This document shows positions 13,501-25,504 of a stretch of 52,500 nt of DNA, in pieces; the first letter of the stretch is position 1, and each line of letters opens with the position of its first letter. The DNA is from Glandiceps talaboti. Lineage: Eukaryota; Hemichordata; Enteropneusta; Spengelidae. The notes under the pieces were generated by a model, which did not search any database, had not been told where the DNA came from, and saw nothing but the letters and a program-made list of their open reading frames with translations. The translations under genes and the position numbers were made by a program. The stretch is from positions 4,445,001-4,497,500 of the forward strand of contig NC_135559.1 in assembly GCF_964340395.1 (NCBI RefSeq), given 5' to 3'.

Positions 13501-16500
13501 CCAGTAAATAGGATGCAGAACCAACAACAGCAGGGTTTCCCAATATAAACACCTTGGGTTTCATTAACTTCATTTTTAAATGTCCAAGCATTTATAAATT
13601 ACATACATTCTGCATTGTATGACTATTTGTAATCTCATTTGGACTAGAAAAGAAAATCATTCCATTTGTTGCTGCTTTTTTTTCAAATTGAAAAAATGAA
13701 ATGGAACATACAAACACACACTGGACAGAACACTTCTATGCCTCATAGTTGAATTACATGTATCAGTACTAACTTTGTGTTTAGGAATGCCAACATCAAA
13801 AAAGCTGAGAGCTTTAGTGTCTTCCTTTTTATGTTTACTTGGTGTTCTGGCTGTGAAATCAATCATGTCAAGTATATCTAATGCTTCTTGGTATTCCTTG
13901 CATTCAAACTGTAAAGAAAAACAAAAGAAAAGGTTTGTCTTGTGCATTAGCTGTGAGGGCGCTAATTATACTGCAAGAATGATTGCTGACTGGAAAGACA
14001 GTGGAGTTGTGGATATTTCACATTTCAGAAGGCACACTTCCCTCCATGTAATGCAGATAAAACTATCAATGAGACTGTGTACCAGACATGTGGAAGAATA
14101 GTAACTAATGACGCTCCAAGGGAGAACATATCATCACCCATTGGTGAGTGTGCCCCATTCCAATACACCCATTCTTGGTTCCAACCTTCTGGCATGCATG
14201 GCATATGTTGAATCTGGCTTCCTTGCATGAAATTAGTTGGAACCTGAAATTGCTATATTTATTCACCAAACTTAGATTTCTTTTAGTTCCATTTGAAGTA
14301 GAAAATAAGATTTTTACAAATGATATTGTTTTACATAATATAAACTTACATGACACCTGGCTGCTAGGTACCTGCATGCAAGGTTACTCTGTAGAATAGA
14401 AAACACACAATTAAAAACGGAGAAACACACAACTTAATAACAGATTTGGAAACCACATACTATAACAGACACTCTTGACAAGCAAGTTTAGGACAAGTGT
14501 GGTGTACTCTGGGTATTTACATGTATGCTTTCAGTGTTCTCTGTGGCTGACGACCAGTGTGGTGTATGCTGGGTATTTGCATGTATGCTTGCAGTGTTCT
14601 CTGTGGCTGAGGACCAGTGTGATGTACTCTGGGTATTTACATGTATGCTTTCAGTGTTCTCTGTGGCTGACGACCAGTGTGGTGTATGCTGGGTATTTGC
14701 ATGTATGCTTGCAGTGTTCTCTGTGGCTGAGGACCAGTGTGGTGTACTCTGGGTATTTGCATGTATGCTTGCAGTGTTCTCTGTGGCTGAGGACCAGTGT
14801 GGTGTACTCTGGGTATTTGCATGTACGTTTGCAGTGTTCTCTGTGGCTGTAGTGAGTAAAAGTGCAGCAGAAAACACCACTAACATGATTGAAAATACAA
14901 GGAGTATCCCTATTGCAACATACAGGGTTCTGTTATTATTACACATGCTTATAACAAACAGCAAATTTTTCAGGAAAATATAACTGTTTACATGAAAAAG
15001 AGTTGGAAAAATTGGCAAATCTGGTTTTGATAAGGCCTGTTGGACACTGCAGGGTATGGAGTGATGCATCATGGGACACAATCAAAGTTAGGAGTTTCAC
15101 ACCACTTGAACTCATATCCAAACAATGCTGTGACAATAGCCATTTTCCATACTGCGTCAAAACTCTATTTCACTCATCACATGAGATGGTCTATGTACCT
15201 TGGCAAAGAGAGATGTGGGAATCACAGAATTTAAGACAACTTACTTTATCAAATTTTCTACTTTTCAAAGCATATGCAGCTCTGTGATACTGGCCAGTCA
15301 GGTACAGACAGTGAGCTATCCAGTAAATATCTTCAATATTACCTGATAAAATAAAACATCAACAATTATACAAACTATGAAGATTTACAAATCTAACTAA
15401 TAGTGTGACTTCTGACACACAAACTTATGAGAAAAACAGTTTAGTCACTAGATTGTGATGGACAAAGCAAGTAAGGGCATACATGTTGAACATTTTATTA
15501 AAAACTGTAACCATATCTTTTTAGCTTGAGAATATATATTTTTCTATGTGGTCAAGACACCAATGAATGAATGAATGAATGAATGAATGAATGAATGAAT
15601 GAATGAATGAATGAATGAATGAATGAATGAATGAATGAATGAATGAATGAATCAACCAACCAATCAATCAATCAATCAATCAAAGAATCTCTATGTGGCT
15701 GACTTCAAAAACTGTGTGCTATTTAATGGCACTGAAAGGGTCAATCCACACTGAATACTTATTTGAATGTTTCTCACAACAATTGAATCTTTTGCAGCAT
15801 TCATGATCAAAAAAAGCAAGTACATCATCAATGCTTAGGGTGTAAATTCAGATATACATGTAGTACAGTAAGCCATCATCTAGTCCTCACTCAGACAGTC
15901 ACAGTTTTGATGATATCATTTTGCTAACTGGAAGGGATGGCTACGTTAGAAAGGCAACATTCTTGGTTTATAACTAAGTACTTACCATTAGAAAGTGATG
16001 CTCCTTTGTCAGCCCAGAATAAAGCAGTTTCATACTGGTGCTGTACAAAAGAAAAGATATGAATTGTAGGCAATGGTGAATCTCTAATATTAACATAATA
16101 GAAATTGTATTTACAAACTTGTAATACTAGTCATTGAACTTTTCCTCAGCCTCTATCGCTGCTGCGTTATCGCCACAACCACCACCACCGACACTACAAC
16201 AATTGTCAATGTTATTTTTCATCTTGTCAGCAGAAAAATAAGGCTTACAAGAATGTTACACATCAGTATTAGCCTGTTAGTGTTTACAGGGCTTGTGGTA
16301 TATTCCATTCAATCTCATACCATAAGTGCCATAAACAGGCTACATCAGCACATCACCTACACACAAATATACATACAAATTTGTCACTATTATACCTTGA
16401 TTATAATACATATATATTTTCATCTTGAAATCTCTTTTCTCTATATATACAACAACAACAATAGTAATACTGTGATTATTCATAATTAGAAGTCTTAATT

Positions 16501-16856
16501 TTGCAACACAATATTCATTTTTAAAATGTAATAAAAATAGGTCATAAATCCAATCTTTCCAAAATATTGTAACAATATAACTTTTCTTTATTCATTTCAT
16601 GTGTTGATGTTGATATATGTCAACTGTGAATGATACAATTTACAATCAATGCATGTGGCAACAGAACGAACTTAGTCAACTGGCAGTGCAAACTTCCCTT
16701 TATTCTGCGATTTCTGCAAATTACCGTTTCCAACAAAATCTATATACAGGTATACAGTCTTACCATATTGATATACTGCCTTACACGTGAAGGCATCTGC
16801 ATACGCAGTTCCCATAACTGTGAAGGGAGCTCTTTCATATCTTGATCACCCGCCAT
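5886..16856 (-). CDS. CDC16: CDC16 / APC6, TPR scaffold subunit of the anaphase-promoting complex (16 coding exons)
   Basis: Coding exons, in transcript order: 16856-16764, 16040-15986, 15342-15245, 14388-14350, 13908-13774, 13154-12995, 12164-12070, 11503-11370, 10714-10635, 10004-9884, 9698-9573, 9343-9191, 8362-8237, 7569-7434, 6902-6812, 6010-5886. All junctions are GT-AG and every phase joins. The sum is 1767 nt, or 588 residues plus TAG; human CDC16 is about 620. The start is the ATG in the CAAAATGGCGGG context. Recognisable segments are HQYETALFWADK (about 32-43), YWIAHCLYLTGQYHRAA (about 55-71), NYGPAWLAFGHAFA (about 344-357), CHLPMLYIGLEYGLTNN (about 380-396), KWEPLLNNLGHVCRKL (about 455-470) and ALGLKRDDTISVTML (about 518-532). 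These are TPR repeats of APC6. In the family, CDC16 dimerises in the TPR lobe of APC/C and binds CDC26, supporting ubiquitination of mitotic cyclins and securin in the nucleus and cytosol. Exon 4 is a 39-nt mini-exon. The tail after about residue 548 is acidic, lysine-rich and unlike vertebrates. It is head-to-head with AKAP14. Confidence 0.96.
6051..6206. repeat. Dispersed ~155-bp repeat, copy 1 (CDC16 intron 15)
   Basis: It matches 50,231-50,400 in the same orientation. Shared blocks are GGTTGGG-AACCCC, GTAACAGAAAGGG, CCCCAT-GAGTCTAT, GACATGG-AACCC and AGATTTTACCTACTTAC. Confidence 0.8.
6248..6309. repeat. (CAAA)n microsatellite
   Basis: About 15 CAAA units directly after the dispersed repeat at 6,051-6,206. 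Confidence 0.97.
6484..6700. mobile_element. Fold-back (MITE-like) family A, copy 1, right side truncated
   Basis: It contains GTCTACATCACTGGTTCTGC, CTCCAATATTTTTCTTCATT, and the inner inverted pair TGACCTAAGGG / CCCCTTAGGTCACTCAT. The outer right arm (CAGCC...AATATTGG) present in copies 2 and 3 is missing. Lies in CDC16 intron 15. Confidence 0.75.
7151..7409. mobile_element. Fold-back (MITE-like) family A, copy 2
   Basis: A full fold-back with arms of about 55 bp. TTATTCTCCAATATTTTTCT followed by CATTCAGCC and TGACCTAAGGG is mirrored by CCCTTAGGTCA, GGCTGAACAAAG and AATATTGGCGAATAAC. The right end is about 24 bp from the CDC16 exon 14 donor. Confidence 0.85.
8786..9172. repeat. 47-bp minisatellite, about 8-9 units (CDC16 intron 12)
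   Basis: Consensus parts are CTGTCAAGCCAGTATGTCAA, GTCAGATAGCCAAGTCTCTG and GGCTATA. It starts about 20 bp from the exon 12 donor. Confidence 0.92.
9437..9470. repeat. Fragment of fold-back family B
   Basis: TTCTTGTGAGTCGCCTCATA followed by GTAAGAGACA matches the inner arm of the element at 26,874-27,131. Confidence 0.5.
10258..10620. repeat. Degenerate (CTGT)n array with an internal ~33-bp higher-order unit (CDC16 intron 9)
   Basis: CTGT/CTGC tetramers reach to about 14 bp from the exon 9 donor at 10,634. The first half (10,270-10,420) repeats a longer unit, TCTTTTGTCTACGTCTGTCT plus GTGTCTGTC. All overlapping Cys/Leu/Ser ORFs are artefacts. Confidence 0.95.
11163..11415. repeat. ~129-bp tandem duplication including the 3' end and donor of CDC16 exon 8
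   Basis: The unit at 11,292-11,415 holds the real exon 8 end. The unit at 11,163-11,284 is a decayed copy. Shared blocks are TTG-ACATTGCAAT, ATTATCAGACAC, and, over the exon end, CATGT-CTGAAATC-CAGTT. The splice donor is destroyed in the copy. Confidence 0.65.
11616..11816. repeat. 51-bp minisatellite, 4 units (CDC16 intron 7)
   Basis: The unit has AACTTTGAACATTATAGAGG, TGCTGTACATAATGGGAGTG and TAGAAACAGAC. The last unit is 10 bp shorter. Because 51 is divisible by 3, it stays open in both directions without being a gene. Confidence 0.93.
12520..12790. repeat. Dispersed repeat with ATATTGGATTTGGC core, copy 1 (CDC16 intron 6)
   Basis: It has CCATATTGGATTTGGCAGCC and GATTCTAAAATGGC blocks. 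These reappear inverted at 41,215-41,525, and a related stretch with the same TTCTAAAATG-CC-AT-TTGATAT core occurs at 22,590-22,760. Confidence 0.55.
14491..14850. repeat. 60-bp minisatellite with alternating unit types (CDC16 intron 3)
   Basis: Six 60-bp units run GACCAGTGTGGTGTA-CTGGG...TGTTCTCTGTGGCTGA. Two subtypes alternate (TTTACATG...CTTTCAG...GACGACC versus TTTGCATG...CTTGCAG...GAGGACC) before homogenising to the second type, so there is a 120-bp higher-order period. The 60-bp length keeps long ORFs open on both strands. Confidence 0.95.
15563..15800. repeat. Interspersed element with (GAAT)n head, copy 1 (CDC16 intron 2)
   Basis: A (GAAT)n then (CAAT)n run to 15,681 is followed by unique-looking sequence with GGCACTGAAAGGGTCAATCC. 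The matching order at 35,632-35,830 is GAAT repeats, then ATTATGTCAGACTCCAAAA, then AGCACTAAAATGGTTCAATC. Microsatellite and flank therefore travel together. Confidence 0.7.
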
Positions 16857-17843
16857 TTTGATGTCAACCTCTGACCTCTGATAGGGAGCCAATCAGATAT
16901 TTCATTTCAAGTCAGCCAAAGATATAGTACATTTCATGTAATTGGATGTGCTATTATTTATCGTTTTGCTAAATATTACATTTATTATTTTCAAAAACGA
17001 CTTTCCTAATAAAATGGTAAAAGGAAAGACTCGTTCATTTCATTTTAACCATAGATCTATGTTTTAACTCTTATGAATACCAACGTCTTCAAACTTGGGA
17101 TCCACTGGAGGAAAGAAATACGAACACACGATGGTGATAGTTGTCAACAGCAACGACTGAAAACATTAGACGACGTACGTGCGTGTGGAACTTCCGTATT
17201 CGTTGTCTTAGAAAGATTTTGCTGTTTCTAGGTACACTTCGGAGACTTAAAGGTATAGGACACTTTACTCTATATGTTGGGGACAGCAACAAAGCTTCAA
17301 ATGTTCTTTTTATGCGTGTCAATCTCCGGCACATGAATTTTTTCATCCGATATTTTATTTACCATTTGCATGTTGTGTTATGAATATGACGTATGCTGTG
17401 CCATTGCGTTGTTTCGGTAACACTGTTACACAGTGGGATTTGTTTAGTGTTGTGGCTGGTATGTCCTAAGCAACCGGGGACACAGGTGCCCATCGCTATT
17501 GTCTGGTTATATCGACGTCGTGCTATAGATTGTCCAGCAAAGTGTCCGACAGTCAGTTCATATCCACACCCACTGACTTACCGTGTGTCGGAGTTGATCC
17601 GAATTTACATTCGATGATTCATTCCGAATTTCGAGTGCCTATCGCAAGGTCCCAAAACTTGCCGGCTAATATACATATGCCACCGTTACTAAGATAACAT
17701 TGCAAACGTACGCACTTTAATTTCTTTTTCTTTTTAATTTGCTCTTTGTCAGGGCAATCAACCGTTAAAATTTATGTTTTTTGCGATATTTTTTTTTCAT
17801 ATTAATTTGACCCTTTTGTTTTTGCAGGTGCAGCAATCTCACC
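16857..17843. promoter_or_regulatory. Head-to-head spacer, presumed bidirectional promoter of CDC16 and AKAP14
   Basis: The CDC16 and AKAP14 start codons diverge with only 987 bp between them. A CCAAT pentamer lies at 16889-16893, 33 bp upstream of the CDC16 ATG. The sequence over that ATG (AAAATGGCGGG) resembles a YY1-type initiator. CpG dinucleotides are commoner around 17,080-17,240 and 17,390-17,680 than in the introns, as expected for a housekeeping promoter. No convincing TATA box is placed for either gene. Transcription starts cannot be located from sequence alone. Confidence 0.55.
17821..17843 (+). other. Probable 5'UTR splice acceptor of AKAP14
   Basis: A pyrimidine-rich tract (about 17,785-17,823) leads to TTTTTGCAG ending at 17827. 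That is 16 bp before the AKAP14 ATG and suggests a non-coding first exon upstream in the spacer. The matching donor was not identified. Confidence 0.45.
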
Positions 17844-20831
17844 ATGGGTGATCCAGAGTTAGAACAGCAAGCTCATATGCTTGTTGACCGAGTCATTAGT
17901 AATGCCAGGAGGAGGTTGATAGCTGAAATGGGGCTAACACAGTCTGGCAGTCGGCCCGAGTCAACTACAATTCGAGACTATGACAGCTTACTCTATACAG
18001 AATGGCCCGAATATGATGTCAAAAATATTAACTGGATAAAGTGTGAGGAATTTACTCCAGAAAAAGGGGTAGACAAAATTGAAGAATTTATTAAGGTGAG
18101 AATCCATGCAATTTTTGCTAAAAAATACTGTAACAGAATACTGCACATAAATGCTTGCTAAATCTTCCAGAGTGAATATATCCTGTAAAAAAGCACGACA
18201 TTACATTAAATAGTGTGTGATCTTAATTTGTACTAAGAAAATCCACCACAGATCTCCATGAAGTGATTGTTACAGCATTGTTGATCCGACTATTTGCTAA
18301 CTTACCAAATTGAGCTGGTGTTTCCTATCTGACTTCACCAGTCAATTTTGTAAGCTACCAAATGCTTGGGAACAACCAGCTATTGACTGACATAAAACGT
18401 TACTATTTTTTTTACCCTGTGTGTCACTGTGTATAGACTATCCTTAGTATGCTGTCTGTGAACAACTATAGTATCTATGTGTTTGTGTGTTCCTCCACAG
18501 AATTAAAAATAAATAAATCTACCAATTTTATCTTTATATACTTATGAATTCAGCTTTGTGGTTTCCTCTGTATATCTATAAATAATGCCTTTCCATAATC
18601 CTCATAATTTTGATCTTTCTGTGTGAGTGTTTTCTTTACTGCCTTTGTTTGTAGCAACCCATTGTTGTAAACAAAATACAGCAAACTTCAGTGTCTTCTA
18701 TTTATATGTGTCATTAAATATGTGTGTGTGTGTGTGTTAGCTTATTGCTATGGAGTTGACAAACACCTATAGAATTAAATTACATTACATACTCGCTTGT
18801 TTGTGTGTGAATTTTTTCTAATCTAGGCTGTACCCTAGCACTGCCTAGGGTTTGTATTCCCAGCAAATCATAGTTAAAAACTGACAAATTTACTGATAAA
18901 CTCAGAATAGTAAATTCCAAATTCCAAATTCGTCAGGTCAAAGGTTGTTGTATTGTATTTTTTAATTGACCTCGCACTCAAGTACCAATAATTTAAGCGT
19001 AGATATATAAATTATCAAGCTACACACACAATACAACCTGAGGCTGACACGGATCTTCGACAGTTTTTTTTTAAAAAGCTGGATTTTGATCAATTGAAAT
19101 TAACAGCTGTCAACCATATGCAGGAAACCGTTTTATAATACCCTGCTGGACCACATGTTCAATCCTTTTGAAAGAGGTTCATAGCCATTGGATATTTAGG
19201 GCAATAATATGGTATGTTGGTTAATGTTGTCATAGCAACAACAGGTCAAAAGGCAAACATACCTCATCAGCAACCAAGCTAATGAATTCGTAAATGTCAA
19301 TTGAATTAATAGCTTTACATAGGCAAACATACTATTAGCAATTAAAGTGTACTCCAAATTCTCTATTTTGATGTTTTTTAATTTGGCAGACAACCTGGGA
19401 GTATGTCGGTGCATGGTTGTACTGCATTGACTTCCTACGGGAGGAAGAGGATGAATATAGTAAATTTTATCGCTATCAGGTTAGATGGAGTATTCCTACA
19501 CGAAGGAAACCAATCCCCAGGGCAACTGCATGTGTTTATTTTACCATTGAAGTCTCAAAAATTAAACCCGGGGTAAGTAATTAAGTGGTCGAGTCTATGT
19601 GTAGGTATTCTGTTATACTCACTGAAGTGTTCACTCACCTGTTGTAAATTAATTTATGCGTGTGTGTGTCTGTGTCTGCATAGCCACTGACCCTGGAGCA
19701 ACTAGGTTACATAGCTATTGACCCAGGAGCAACCATAGGTTTCTACATAGATATTGGAGAGACTCTCCAATGCCTATGGCTAATTAGTTTTAAATGATTA
19801 CGAGACAATTTGGTGCTTGGTGGGCTAACCAACCATATGGTAATTATCAAACACAGAAGTTAGGATCAAGGTTAGATTACGAATAGGGATACAGATGGGT
19901 ATAAACATAATAAAGCCCCAAAATTAAAATCAAATTTGTGTTTCTAATTTTATGGTTGTTCCCTCCATGGTCCTACCATGGAAGTAGAACCCCTCCATGG
20001 TCCTACTATGGCCTCTATCCTATCCCCCATACTCCTAAACCCCCAAAATAAAATCAACCCCCAACAAATTCCTCCCCACCCATACCAATTACCCCCACCT
20101 CACCAATTGCTGAATTCTAAACATTCTACTAAGAAATTATTTTTTTTAAAATCACTTGGAGGATCGTTTTATATCACCTGACCAACCATTTTCACTTCTG
20201 CCATTGAAATATTGTTCACAGTGTGCAAACTATTACAAGTTGTGAACAATGTCTGTGTATTCACCTCTTGTCCTTACATGTTACATCAGACAATGTAGGA
20301 CAACACTTGGCTGTCTTCAATTCACACTTCTCTATTGTTGATAAATCAAATAGACTGGTCTTTAAAAAGAGGAAACAATAAGACCATACTAAATAGTTTG
20401 TAGGGTGAGTAGGGTTGGATAGGTAGGGTGAGTAGGGAGTGGGTAGAACCTAATGTTGTAATAATATTAAATTGCTTGTATGCAAGAAGTAAATTCATTG
20501 TTGTAACAAAATGATTGTACATATGTTATGTCATTATTGTGTTGTGTTGTGTTGTGTTGTGTTGTGTTGTGTTGTGTTGTATTGTGTTATTATTTGTAGG
20601 GGCTATTGTTGGCTTGTCTGTATTTTTCACAACATTAAAGGTTGCTATGCCGATGTCGATATAAAATTGTTGTATTTTTCTTTTCCATTGCAGCATTTCC
20701 CAGTGGAAGTGTATTATGTGTTTGAAGCCAACAGACTTGTCCACAAACCTGGCAATTCAAGGTTTAGAGAGCAGTGGCTAAAAGATATCATAGACAGTAA
20801 AATAATCATGATGGATTCTGTCTCATTTTGA
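17844..20831 (+). CDS. AKAP14: AKAP14 / AKAP28-like ciliary PKA-anchoring protein (3 coding exons)
   Basis: Exons are 17844-18095, 19390-19572 and 20694-20831, all phase 0 with GT-AG junctions. They give 190 residues plus TGA; human AKAP14 is about 197. The start is an ACCATGG Kozak context. Residues about 9-26 (QAHMLVDRVISNARRRLI) form an amphipathic helix at the place where the human protein has its RII-binding helix. The rest matches the family core: NINWIKCEEFTPEKG (61-75), VRWSIPTRRKPIPRATACVY, FTIEVSKIKP, and the C-terminal LVHKPGNSRFREQWLKDII. In the family, AKAP14 tethers PKA type II to the axoneme and is linked to control of ciliary beating. It may be co-regulated with the divergent CDC16. 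The function comes from the family; the RII-binding helix is inferred. Confidence 0.93.
20534..20590. repeat. (TTGTG)n microsatellite (AKAP14 intron 2)
   Basis: About nine GTTGT pentamers located 105 bp before AKAP14 exon 3. Confidence 0.96.
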
Positions 20832-20993
20832 GACACATTTAGGAACACTGCCAAGTTTCTATTATTGAGTTATTTACACTGCTAACTGCCAGAAGATGTT
20901 TGAGTTGGAACACACAATGGTTTCTATGGTGCGCGGGCATTTTCCAAGCGTTCTTCAAGTCTATGAAAATTCAGTGAATTGGACTTTGTATAG

Positions 20994-20999
20994 AATAAA
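20994..20999 (+). terminator. AKAP14 polyadenylation signal candidate
   Basis: AATAAA lies 163 bp after the AKAP14 stop. A second AATAAA at 21189-21194 would give a longer 3'UTR. Usage cannot be decided from sequence. Confidence 0.6.
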
Positions 21000-21199
21000 A
21001 GGGTTTCTTGTATCCCAACAGAATATAATGCAATTGTAAGTGTAAATGAAAGGGTAGGGAAATATTAGATGCTTTGTAACAATGACAAAGCATTTTCATT
21101 GCTGGCAGATTTACAACATCCATTCTTGATAGTGTATTGTTCTGTTATAAAATCACAATATGAAGTCAATTAGGCCTACACAGTTAGAAATAAAGACAT

Positions 21200-24100
21200 A
21201 GCCGCTATCATAAAACTAATAATATGGCCCAATAACTGTCTGTTTTTTTAAACCCAAAAACTGTAAGAATATGCAAGAATTATCTTCATGAATTCCAGAT
21301 TCATAGTTTTCAAATGAAAATTTCTACTCACAGAGTAAAAAAAAAAAACACTTCACAAGATCAAATAAAAGGAGCTCAGTATGCATAGAAGAATCATTCA
21401 GACACCAACCCTATCAGCAATAATTATATGCCCACCAATTGTCACATAAATTCTTAGTTTTTGTCATTTTTTTTGCTGATATTATCCTTGTTTTGAATTG
21501 GATTTCAAAGAATAACCCTAAAATACAAATTGTTTTACAAAATATTGGTTGAAAAGTAGTACACTATGTGGAAATTAATGTGTGCCCTGTGAAATGTATT
21601 TCAACTTGTAGAAGAGTAGTAAAAGAAAAATAAGGTAACAACTTGAACATCTTTTGGCAAAATATCATCAAAACAGGATTTTAGCTGGACTGTTGTGTAA
21701 ATTAGAAGTAAGTTATTTCTCAGGTCTGAAGTTTTATGATCACAGCTTGAAAAGACTTGTTTTTGTACCAACTCAAGACTTATATAGCATTGCTATCACA
21801 CTGTATATATGTAAATATTATAAAGACGCTGTATTCCAAATTTGTATTATTGACCTTTTGACCTGTTGTTCTTACCTGCCTACCCAGCTCTTTCACTAAA
21901 ACTGCTATTAATAATTGCAGGCTTTATTTTGTCAAAGGTCGGCATGGCAATTTTCACAACAAATTGAAATTATAGAGATTAAAATCATGTGCTCTTCTAT
22001 CACAAATTTCATATTTTGAAATAAATGAATTTCTGCAGAATAAGAGGTTCATGTTTCATGTTCTTGTCTACAGGGGGCGCTATTCTCTGGTGATCACAGA
22101 CTTTGTCAGTACATGACCACCACACAAATACAATACATGTACTTTTGTAAATAATTTCAAGAACTCTTTTTTTGTATCACTAAGCATTTTTTCACAATAA
22201 AATAACCATGTTGCATTATTTCTTATTGTGCTGTGATAATTTATTAAACGATGTGCCTGGTTTTTAGTCACGTACACTACACAAATATTGCCATGGAAAA
22301 ACATTATCAGTGCCATGAAATGGACATAGGTTACACTTCCAGGCTAAATTATGTGAAGCTGTGTTTTAAAAGAATGTAAAGTTCAGTGGTTGCTTTATAC
22401 ACGTCAGAATGAAGTGTTGTTATGTTGGCAAACATGATGAGTTGCATCACAGTTACCAAGTAAGATCTTGCTCATATCTGGTTCCCACCACCACCAACGT
22501 GTTGAATTCAGTTTATTTCCATGACAACAGAGTTAATTGTCTTTCCTATTAAAATCATTTAAAATTCTGCTCAGAAATAATGTTTTGTTTGAGCATCCAT
22601 AGTTAATGTTGGTGTGCCCCATATTCAGCTTCCATATTTGATTCTAAAATGACCATATTTGATATCATTTGGTTGTCAATTTAAAATTTTGCATAGTGAC
22701 CCCGTTTTTTAAAAACATTGTTACTGAGAAAAGGTTTTGGTTTTAGTGACCAATGAACAGCAAAAGTTGGGTGATTTTTATTTATTTATTTTATATCTAT
22801 CTATCTATCTATCTGAAAGAAGTGTTAACTGCAGCATCCATGTTACAGTTTATCCAAAACAGAAAATACAATACAGTCATCCATTCTATGCATAACAACC
22901 ATTTTTAATCATAATCAATATATAAATTACACCATTAAATTATAAATCTCATCAAATTTACACACTATGTACAATATATCAAATGATGAGGACATTTGTC
23001 TAATAAAATCACAGCTGCATGTGTTTTCTTCTGTATAATAAGTGCTCAGAAAACCTTGTCTTTCTTCATCACTGTGACATTAACTACCATAGTAGGATGG
23101 ATGATTGACCTCGCAAAGATTCTCTCCACGTAGCCTGAAAACTCAATTTTAATTTTAGTATTTTTCATGGATACCATTCATGGAAGCTGATTGGTTGAAT
23201 GACATTGACTAAGTCACATGATGCTTATTTTATATTGATTATGTCAAGGTACCTTGATATGTATACTGAAAGTGTCCTTTGTACAAATTAGCTTGAATGT
23301 CAACAGGTGGCATGCTAATTTTATGCAGATTAGTTTTCATGGGTGTAGATAACAAGGCATGGCTAAAAATGCTAACTTGAATGACTCAGTTTGCTGAATG
23401 CTTGTCAGGTCGACCACCCACCCTTCTATGGAAGCTATCATAACATTGTCTGATTACTGAAACATGATAAATCTAACTGTGGCTCAACTTATGCAAATGT
23501 TCATAAAGCTAGTTTAAATATTGGCAATGCTTTGGAGCATCAGTAGCCCTCCAAATCAAAATATTACAAACATGATTTCAATTATGACAAGAGTTGAGAC
23601 ATCAAATGATTGACATTTACCACCATCGTCATTATACAAATACTGTACTTAACCAGCTTCTAAGTTATACAGCCCCCCTGCTCAAATAAGAGAACCCCAT
23701 CCCTCTCATTTCGGTTTGATTCATACACTTAAATTTTGTAGATTTCTAAATTATCTGGTTATTCTCCAGTCATTGTAATTGTCACCTTATATAATTTTCT
23801 TTGAATACTTTGCAGTACATATCACTAAATAACTGTCATTGTGTCTTCGAAAGAATTTAAAATAACACCAAATTTAATTTTTGAGATATTTGATGTCTAA
23901 TTATTACAATTTAGAATAAGGAACAGTCACTTGTTTGGCAAAAAAAAAAGAAAAATGAAATAGCCAATCATGTTACACATTGAATAGTTTACGCTTGTGT
24001 GAATGCACAGAAGAATATACACCTACAGTGTAGTCAACCAATTTGGGTAATCAATACAAAATGGATTGTCCTAGGGAGTCTATCCCTACTGCAAACCTAA

Positions 24101-25500
24101 CTCTAAACCCCCTAACTTGATTTTGATAACACAAAGTACATAACACATGTACTTTTGCACTGTTCAAACAGTGTACAGTTTCTATTGATTTTCTGTCCGC
24201 TAAAAATAAATGCTTTGTTACTTTTTAATCTATAATCACTACTCAATATATTTTCTGTGACATCCTTTATTAAATGACCTAATTCAAGGGTCTACAGTAA
24301 ATAGAGGTGTGATGAATTTATTGCTTTGATAGTCATATAGCCTAGATAAAGCTAGGAGTGAAACTAATAAATACTTGAAAATAAAGTACATTGTACACAT
24401 ACACATCCCTCAAAGAAAATAAAGGGATATTTAATGTGATTGTTTTACATGATTTCATCCATGACTGTTTCATACGACTATGGTAATCCAGCCTTTGGTT
24501 TACTAAGATAGACTAGACACAAACTAAAACTAGTGTTGTCCAATGTGGGAAATTACACAAGTGGGTGACAGCAGTTCCTCTGTTGTACCTATCCAATGAC
24601 ACTTTGATCAATATATAGTGTAAACATTGCATGTCATAAAACAGTACACTGCAAGTTTATGGATCCGAGAGCCGCTGTACAGAAACTAGAATTAAACCAA
24701 CATCCATTCAATATCTTATCACTGTTGTATCAACATGTTGCTGACAATAGTTTAAGTTTGTGTTTATCTCAGTAAACCAAAATCCCAGTTACCATAGTAA
24801 TAATATGTAATTACTTTACATGATTTCATCCAAATCTGTTTCATAATATTATCATTTTTCATAATTTCATGTGTCTGTTTCATAATCTTTGTCTTTAAAA
24901 ATAACCTCTACAGCGTAAACTTCATAATTGATGAACTAAGAAGGAAATAAACTAAAAAGTATCATTGCAACATGCTCAAGCAAGATTACATAACTGTGTA
25001 AAACCAACGTATTTGTTGAGTTGTAATTTCATTACAAGAAAGTCTTATAGTTACCAAGGTTGTAGCCTTATCAGAAATTGACAATGATTGAATGATATCG
25101 GTATAACTATTGTGTCAAATGTATGTAATGAGCACTCACAAAAGAACAAAAGACAGTAAACGTAACTGCTAAAAAGAAATCACGGTGTACAATACATAGA
25201 TTTTAATTAGATTGGGGCAGGACGAACTATCTTGTTCTCTATTTATTCATCTAGCTGTCAATGTACACCTTTCTAGTACTTAATTGAACTTCTGCCTGAA
25301 TATTTCAAGACAAGGTGAAAAGGCACAAACTGGTCATTTTGTCCTAAAATAGAAACTTCTTACTCTTGCTTTGTTTTGAAAATGTTGTACACAACTTATT
25401 GCTAACTTACTTTTGAGATCATTATGTCTGTATGTCAATAATTTCACAGACCTTATATTATGAATGAAGGCAACACAGTGTAACAGTTTAGATTGTTGAT
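21200..25500. other. Gene-poor spacer between AKAP14 and TMTC4
   Basis: No conserved protein-coding exon was seen on either strand. Contents noticed: a (TATC)n run at 22,795-22,814, an ATATTGGC-type dispersed repeat near 22,590-22,760, and a CAGGGGGCGCTATT motif near 22,070. Only ORFs up to about 81 codons occur, without recognisable domains. Confidence 0.6.
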
Positions 25501-25504
25501 AACA

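Noticed and set aside
13325-13620. Extra CDC16 exon between exons 5 and 6
   Set aside because: Exons 5 and 6 join in phase 0 directly. The ORF here shows no similarity to CDC16 and its proposed boundaries lack convincing sites.
14488-15081. 197-codon minus-strand ORF with TPHWSSATENTASIHANTQ repeats, and the plus-strand counterpart
   Set aside because: It is the 60-bp minisatellite in a CDC16 intron. Both strands are open because 60 is a multiple of 3, and CDC16 splices across it in phase.
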